Source: Otatea glauca
Lineage: Eukaryota; Streptophyta; Magnoliopsida; Poales; Poaceae
Reading direction: 5' to 3'
Length of the DNA stretch: 64,000 bases
NCBI GenBank assembly: GCA_036346275.1
Contig: CM070720.1
Location: 12,439,278-12,503,277, forward strand
The notes under the pieces were generated by a model. The model worked only from the letters and a program-made list of their open reading frames with translations, had not been told where the DNA came from and searched no databases. The translations under genes and the position numbers were made by a program. Shown in pieces: positions 57,900-64,000 of this stretch (within the stretch, counting starts at the first letter, position 1; every line of letters begins with the position of its first letter).

Positions 57900-58560
57900 C
57901 ACGGACCACCCCAACCGAGTTCTACATCCGGGTAAGTATCCTCTAGTACTCGACCCTGTTATTCGCAATGTAAAGCTCAAGAAAGTCTTGATCGATGGAG
58001 GGAGTTGACTCAATGTCTTGTTTGCCAAAACCTTCGATGACATGAACGTCCCCCGCTCTGAGCTAAGGCCGAGCTCACAGCCATTCCACGGGGTGATTCC
58101 TGGGGCGTCTTCATTTCCACTCGGGCAGATTGCTTTGCCCGTCACCTTTGGTACCAAAGACAACTATCAGACCGAGTATGTAAACTTTGAGGTAGCGGAT
58201 TTCGAGACAGCGTATCACGCTATCGTGGGAAGACCCGGTCTGGCTCGGTTCATGGCCGTCCTGCACTACACCTATTTGGTGATGATGATGCCGGGACCCA
58301 AAAGCGTCATCACGGTTCGCAGTGACATCAAGCGATCTTCGGAATGCGACCGAGAGAACTATGAACTCGCCAAGCTGCAGGAGACAACCGTCGAAGGGAA
58401 GAATATCCAGGCAGAGGCCGCCACATTGCAGGAAGAAGGCAACATCCCATCCAAGAAGCAGGCCACGTTAGGGATAAAGTCCGATGAATGAACCAAGAGA
58501 ATTATTCTCGACTCATCCGACCCATCCAAAACGACTCTGCTCGGGATAGGGCTCGAGGAT
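57900..58560 (+). pseudogene. Tat aspartic protease region, nonsense codon beside the active site
   Basis: The phrase KKVLIDGGS (57979 on) is the retropepsin-type active-site region, with DGGS in place of the more usual DTGS/DSGS; it is followed at once by a TGA (58006-58008), then LNVLFAKTF. FETAYHAIVGRPGLARFMAV near 58200 is the second conserved block. The frame ends at 58491 (TGA). The downstream linker to RT has another stop near 58566. Confidence 0.85.
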
Positions 58561-58572
58561 AAATAGGAAGGC

Positions 58573-59815
58573 ATGCTCGTCACCTTCCTCCAGACCAACA
58601 AGGACATCTTTGCCTGGAATACATCCGACATGTCGGGTATACCTAGGGAGGTGATCGAGCATTCTCTACACGTCGATGAAAAGGCAAATCCAATCAAGCA
58701 AAGACTCCTGCGGTTCGCTCCAGATCGTTGGAACACCATCAAGCAGGAGATCACCAAGCTATTAGCTGCAGGTTTTCTCAAAGAAGTGTATCATCCCGAC
58801 TGGTTGGCGAACCCTGTACTATTTCAAAAGAAGAATAAAACTTGGCGCATGTGCGTTGATTATACTGATCTCAACAAGACATGTCCGAAGGATCCCTTCA
58901 GGCTACCTCGAATCAATCAAGTGGTTGACTCAACCGCCAGGTGCGAGATCCTGAGTTTCCTCGATGCCTATTCAGGGTACCACCAGATTCGCCTAAAGGC
59001 AGAAGATCATATCAATACTTCATTCATCACGCCCTTTGGGGCCTTTTGCTATACCACGATGGCGTTCGGGTTGAAAAATGCTGTCACAACATATCAACGC
59101 GCAATACAGCGGTGTTTTCACGCCCAACTCGGACGAAATGTGGAGGCATATGTGGACGATGTCGTGGTAAAGACTCGGGAGAGGAACGATCTCATCGCCG
59201 ACCTAACCGAGACGTTTGAGAGTCTAAGGACCTTCAGCATGAATCTTAATCCCGAGAAGTGTGTTTTCGGAGTATCTTCGGGAAAACTGCTCGGGTTTAT
59301 CGTATCCCAACGAGGCATTGAGGCCAATCCAGAAAAGATCAAAGCCATATTAAATATGGAACCGCCGACTTGCCAAAAGGACGCCCGTAGCTTACGGGTG
59401 CATGGCAAAGACTCAAAGAGTGTTTATTTCCGATCGTGTATGTGAGGTATGCCATTCTTTAAACTCCTCAAGAAGCGGGACAAGTTCCGATGATACCGAG
59501 GCACAAAGAAGCATTCAAGATTTGAAGACCTTCTTAACGACACCCGGCCTTGGTTTCACCGATGCGGGGAACCTCATACTTTACATCGCGACAACAACTC
59601 ATGTAGTCAGCGCTGCAATCATCGTAGAAAGGGAGGTGCCGGGTCACGTGCAGAAGGTCCAACACCCGATCTATTTCATCAGCGAGGTCCTGAGTGATTC
59701 TAAGGTGTGGTATCCACAAGTGCAAAAATTATTATACGCCGTACTCCTTACATCTCGCAAACTCAAGCACTACTTCCAAGAGCATACTGCTTCGTTGTCA
59801 CTTCCTTCCCAATAG
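58573..59815 (+). pseudogene. Tat reverse transcriptase and RNase H
   Basis: RT frame 58573-59445: DMSGIPREVIEHSLHVD, WRMCVDYTDLNKTCPKD, LDAYSGYHQI, FCYTTMAFGLKNA and catalytic YVDD near 59150, then LGFIVSQRGIEANPEKI. A frameshift near 59400 moves to the frame of 59402-59815, with the RNase H part (LYIATTTHVVSAAIIV, HPIYFISEVLS, YPQVQKLLYAVLLTSRKLKHYF), ending in a stop at 59813. In an intact element this pair makes DNA from the genomic RNA. Confidence 0.92.
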
Positions 59816-59848
59816 GAGATATACTTCACAACCAGAGGCCACCGAGAA

Positions 59849-61719
59849 TTGCAAAGTGGCAATGAGCTTGGAGCTTTTGATATCCTATTCAAGCCTCGCA
59901 CAGCCATCAAGTCTCAAGCGCTCGTCGACTTCACTGCCGAGTGGACAGAACTTCAAAATCCGGCATTCGTCAAGGAACTCAAGTACTGGGCGATGTATTT
60001 TGATGGTTCCCTCATGCTCAGTGGCGCGGGGGCTGGTATAGTGCTCATATCACCACGTGGGGAACGGTTGAGGTACGTTCTTCAAATACTTTTTCCCGCG
60101 TCGAGCAACGCTGCCGAGTACGAGGCACTCATCCATGGGCTCCGTATCGCCATATCGCTCGGCATCCGGCATTTGATGTTTTGCGGAGATTCAGTGCTCA
60201 TGGTCAATCAGATGCAAAAAGAATGGTCATGCATCGAAGACAACATGGCTGCGTACTGCCATGAGGTACGCAAGCTAGAAGGTAACTTTGACTGCTTGGA
60301 ACTTGATCATGTGCTCCGTCAGGACAATGAAGCGGTCGACAAGCTAGCCAAAATGGGAGCCAACCGGACCACAGTGCCCGTGGGAGTATTCGTCGAAGAA
60401 ATTCATAAGCCCATAATAAGCACTCAGCCAAAGTTGGACATCCCACTGGCGAAGAACATGGAGGAAGAAGTCTTGATCATTACCCCCGATTGGACAGCTC
60501 CGTATATGGACTATTTGACGAAGGACGAGCTATCTAAAGACCGCATGCAGGCCGAACGAATAATGCACCGAAGCAAGAGCTACCTGGTAATCAGGGAAGA
60601 ACTCTATCGCAAGAGCTCCTCTGGTGTACTACGACGATGCATATCAGAACAAGAAGGAAGAGATCTTCTCAAGGAAATCCACTCGGGAATTTGCGGGAAT
60701 CACGCGGCGTCAACAACCCTAGTCGGTAAGGCTTATCGTCAAGGATTTTTCGGTGGCGATCATTGTCATCGATGTAGAGGAAATCGCCCGGATATATGGG
60801 ATGTCAATTCTTTACGCGATCGTGAACAAACCAAGACAAAGAACTACTGCATCATCCCAATCACCTGGCCATTCGCGGTCTGGGGGCTTGACATGGTCGG
60901 TCCTTTGAAGAAGGCTCAAGGTGGTTATACTCATCTCTTTGTGGCCGTCGATAAATTCACCAAATGGATTGAGGCCAAGCCAGCCGCCACAATCACAGCT
61001 GCAAAGGCCAAAGAATTCTTCCATGAAATCTTGGTTAGGTTCGGCGTACCAAACCGAATCATCACGGATAACGGCACGAAATTCAGAGCTAGCATATTTC
61101 AAGACTGGTGCGGTGAACTCGGCATAAAAATTTGCTTCGCATCAATAGCACACCCCCGAAGTAATGGGCAGGTCGAGCGAGCCAATGGCATGGTGTTACA
61201 AGGCCTAAAGGCAAGGATTTTTTATCGTCTCAAACCATACGCCACTCGGTGGGTCAAAGAATTGCTTCGGTACTCTGGGGGCTGCGAACCACCCCCAGCA
61301 GAGCAACCGGGCAGTCACCTTTCTTCCTGGTGTATGGCTCAGAGGCGGTCCTCCCCACCGAGTTAGAATTCGGATCCCCGCGAGTTCGGAGCTATGAAGA
61401 AGCCGCTTTGGAAGAAAGCCGGCTAGAAGACCTCGACCGACTGGAAGAAGCCAGGGACGTCGCAACAATTCAGTCGGCAAAGTACCTTCAGGGCTTACGT
61501 CGCTATCATGGTCGCAATGTAAAGAGCCGCGCATTCTCCAAAGGAGATCTGGTCCTTAGAAAGAATCAGAAATGCGAGTATAAGCTCTGCCCAAGCTGGG
61601 AGGGCCCTTACATCATCGATGAGGCAATACGTCCTGGGGCTTATAAGCTCAAGCGTGAAGATGGCACAGTTGTCAGCAACACCTGGAACATAGAGCAGCT
61701 ACGTCGTTTTTTCTCTTGA
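59849..61719 (+). pseudogene. Tat second RNase H and integrase
   Basis: From 59849 the frame reads through a second RNase H of plant/archaeal type (MYFDGSLMLSGAGAGIVL near 59990, NAAEYEALIHGLRIA near 60110, HVLRQDNEAVDKLAKMG near 60310). Integrase follows: WGLDMVGPLKKA (first Asp) near 60880, IITDNGTKFRA (second Asp) near 61055, SNGQVERANGMVLQGLKA (Glu) near 61160. The usual zinc-binding HHCC part before it looks damaged (GGDHCHRCRGN). A frameshift near 61250 moves to the frame ending at 61719, with GQSPFFLVYGSEAVLPTE and a GPYIIDEAIRPGAYKLK terminal part. No chromodomain. Confidence 0.92.
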
Positions 61720-61976
61720 GCTCTGTAATTCAAATTCTTCTTTATGAATGAATGTTTACTCTTAAAGTCGTCCTTGTATAATCTTCTCGAAAATTATGCG
61801 TCCGTGTGCTTTGCTCCTACGAATGTTAAGACTCTGAGACATGCGTCATATACCATGCCTCAGAGCCTGGGGGCTGAACTAGTCGGACATGGCATTTAAG
61901 ATATCAAAACTACTCGGGCAAAGCAGCATATTTAAAGAAAAAATGCAAGGCCAAAGAAACACTTTCAAATATTTGT

Positions 61977-64000
61977 TTACAGGTCCAAAGTCTCTGCGAC
62001 GGCCGAAGAAGCATCCTTAACTTCCTCCCAGAGTTCGGCTGCCCGGTTTTCATCCACGTTACAGGCATAGCCATCCTTAATAACTTCAAGATCCACTCGG
62101 GGATAAAGCGACATGGTGATCGCCAGAGCTTGGCTAGCGCCATTGGTCGTCGTTTCCTTCAAGAGTATCTTAAGCTCCTTGGGGGCTTCCTCCAGTTGGG
62201 AGATAACTTGGTCCCTACTGAGTGGCCTCTCGCCTTCGGGATGAAGCAACCTCAGCAACGGGTCAGAGGCCTCGCGAAGCTTAGCACAAGACGTTTCAAG
62301 GGCCTCAACCTTCTCGCTATAAGCGGCGAATTGCGCCCGCGTCTTGAACTTATAGTCTGTAAACGAAACAGATTATCAAGAAGAACCAAGAAGACAATGA
62401 AGGCAAGGGAGGGCTGAGCTGCTGAGCGTACCTTCCAGCTCCTTCTTCGATTTCAATTTGGAGACCTCCGAGGCCTTAAGTTGCTCTTGGAGCTTTACAA
62501 TAGTAGAATCTCGAGCTGACATGAAGAGGAGGAAATCAAAAGACCAGACGATTAAACAAGGACACGGGATGGTTTAGGAAATATCTACCTCGAAGGGAGC
62601 CAACAACATCTAGCTTCTCCTGTCGCAGGGTTTCCTTCTCCTCCCGTAGGGCTTGGACCTCTGACCGAAGATTTCGCAGCTCGGCTGCATGTTTAGATTT
62701 GATCTGCTCCAACTCGGCCAGATATTCCTGCCGCATCTTGACCTCTAGGAGTATCTTTTGGAGGTATTTGGATTTCTTTGCAGAGCGTTCTGCCAATTTC
62801 TGTAACCTTCGCAGGGACAGATGACAACATGCTAACCAGCACAAGCAAGAAGGTGACAAAAGTAGAGAAAATATTACTCTGCTAGGCGAAGAAGCGCGAC
62901 GTGACTATAAAAGTCATTCCTTTCTTCCTCCTCCGCCGGGTCATCAAGGGACTTCAAGCCGTCTTCCTCATCAACCCAAGCAGTTTGCATTATGAGTTGA
63001 GGGCGAGCAAGAGTCGGCGGATCTCAAGGAATCTCTTCAACCTCGGGGGATGAACAGGAGATGGGATCTTGAGCAGCAGGACCCGATGCAGAAGCATGGG
63101 GTGTCGGTGAAAGCGGATGTGGCTCAAAGGGCGCCCCTGTGTCCCCGGGCGAGGCCTCCTCAACCAAGACATGTACGTCCTGGGGCTCAGTTTCTTCAGG
63201 GGCTCCGGACGGTGTCTTGACAGGAACATCATACGAAGGATTCCTATGAGAAGAATGATCGGTGAATAAACCGGCAAAATCCGTCGAATAAGAGTCGATA
63301 GGACATCCAACCTATCGAACTTCTTTATTCTCATTGGGGGTTTCTTGCGAGCGACAAAACCACTTCCGGAGGGACCAGTCGGGGTGCTACGATCTGGAAC
63401 CCTAGGCTCTTCACGAGCACTCGAGTCACTCGGAGTTGGACTTGGCTGGACCATGGGCTTATGCGGAAGGGGAACTGAAGGCACCGGGGCTTGCGCTGAT
63501 GGTTCCTGGATTTTGGGACCACCAATCGGGCGCCGAGGCTTCGAGGAATCCTTGACAATTGTTTTCTTCCCCTTCTTAGCTGCCGGGTCTCCGACTTGGG
63601 AGCTCGCAGGTCGCTTCCAGTGAGCACTCTTATGAACGGCATTTCTGGGAGAGGCGCGTCACTGAAGAAAGCCAATCGATCCTGGAATGGAGTATTATAA
63701 CTGTTAAAAAGTCATTCAGAGATGAACGTGGGAGTCTATCAGCTAAACTTTCTTACCTCAGGAAGAGGATTTGATGCAGTGAAGGACTTCGGGCATCTGG
63801 CGCTGGACATCTCTACGCTCGGGATGAAAAAGTTGGCTACCCGAGCATATAGTTGCTCCTTTGACGCTGATTCAGGCAATTCCCGGGTCGGATCGTCCCT
63901 CCCTTCAAATTCATAGCTCAGATGGACTCGCTCTTTTAGCGGTTGTACCCGGCGAGCGACAAAATGGAGGGCTAGACCGACTCCCGTGAGACCATCTTCT
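61977..64000 (-). pseudogene. Multi-exon antisense gene of the Tat element, 5' end outside window
   Basis: Minus strand, convergent with pol (pol ends 61719). Exon 1 (64000-63757, partial) matches the Transposase_28-type domain end seen at 25850-26081. The first intron is 63756-63682 (GT-AG on minus). Exon 2 begins DRLAFFSDAPLPEMP; then the basic and Pro-rich parts, a coiled coil (62816-62590: KSKYLQKILLEVKMRQEYLAELEQIKSKHAAEL) and a last exon ending AAELWEEVKDASSAVAETLDL with stop at 61977. Exon order, intron positions and the ending agree with 25170-27837. Frame changes are present (for example between 63331 and 63484). The function is not known to me. Confidence 0.83.

Larger units (their letters stand above)
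55401..64000 (+). mobile_element. Tat-type Ty3 (gypsy) retrotransposon, 5' part, runs off the window
   Basis: 5' LTR 55401-55895, primer site, gag, protease, reverse transcriptase, RNase H, a second RNase H and integrase follow on plus, then a multi-exon antisense gene on minus. The second RNase H and the antisense gene are hallmarks of the Tat lineage. No chromodomain is seen. The right part (antisense exon 1 start, tandem repeats, 3' LTR) is beyond base 64000. Stops and frameshifts in gag, protease and RT/RNase H show that it is defective. Confidence 0.93.

Overview
The window is repeat-dense nuclear plant DNA, almost certainly from a grass (Poaceae). The evidence is the mixture of families: SIRE/Maximus-type Ty1-copia with a TGGTATCAGAGC primer site, Tat-type Ty3 elements carrying a spliced antisense gene, and several CACTA (En/Spm) transposons with TNP2 and Ulp1-like genes. 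I recognised no host gene, rRNA, tRNA or CRISPR. Nearly every base pair can be assigned to a mobile element, and most coding regions carry stops or frameshifts. Species and chromosome cannot be read from the sequence.

Layout. 1-10357: a very long minus-strand Ty3-type LTR, cut in two by a 6 kb CACTA transposon (2207-8198, TSD ATA), which itself holds a solo LTR (4657-6328, TSD AGATG). 10796-31254: the 5' LTR and gag start of an old SIRE-type copia element, split by three insertions: a full-length younger element of the same family (11080-22327, TSD TATCC), an internally deleted Tat element (22862-28755, TSD GGGTG) and a small non-autonomous CACTA (28799-30062). 31255-33535: a CACTA end and a plus-strand Ty3 LTR piece. 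33536-40399: a copia solo LTR with a 5.4 kb Ty3 solo LTR inside it (34610-40019). 40400-41835: LTR debris and a GC-rich block. 41836-54794: a 13 kb CACTA element (TSD TTA) transcribed on the minus strand, with a decayed TNP2 transposase gene, a Transposase_24/Ulp1-like second gene, three tandem-repeat blocks and a duplicated 0.36 kb palindromic module, one copy upstream of each gene. 55401-64000: a Tat-type Ty3 element running off the right edge (gag, protease, RT, RNase H, second RNase H, integrase on plus; multi-exon antisense gene on minus).

How the parts fit together. In the CACTA elements TNP2 would cut and join the ends, binding clustered CGGTT-core motifs in the subterminal arrays, and the second gene supplies a DNA-binding-type Transposase_24 region fused to a SUMO-protease-like domain. 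In the Tat family the full element at the right edge and the gutted relic at 22862-28755 share the same antisense gene; the relic has lost its primer site and all of gag-pol except the last codons, so only the antisense module survives. The points I consider most worth following up are the duplicated palindromic module of the 13 kb CACTA element, its exact 165-bp tandem array, and the Tat antisense genes (one spliced and shared, one tiny with its own TATA box).
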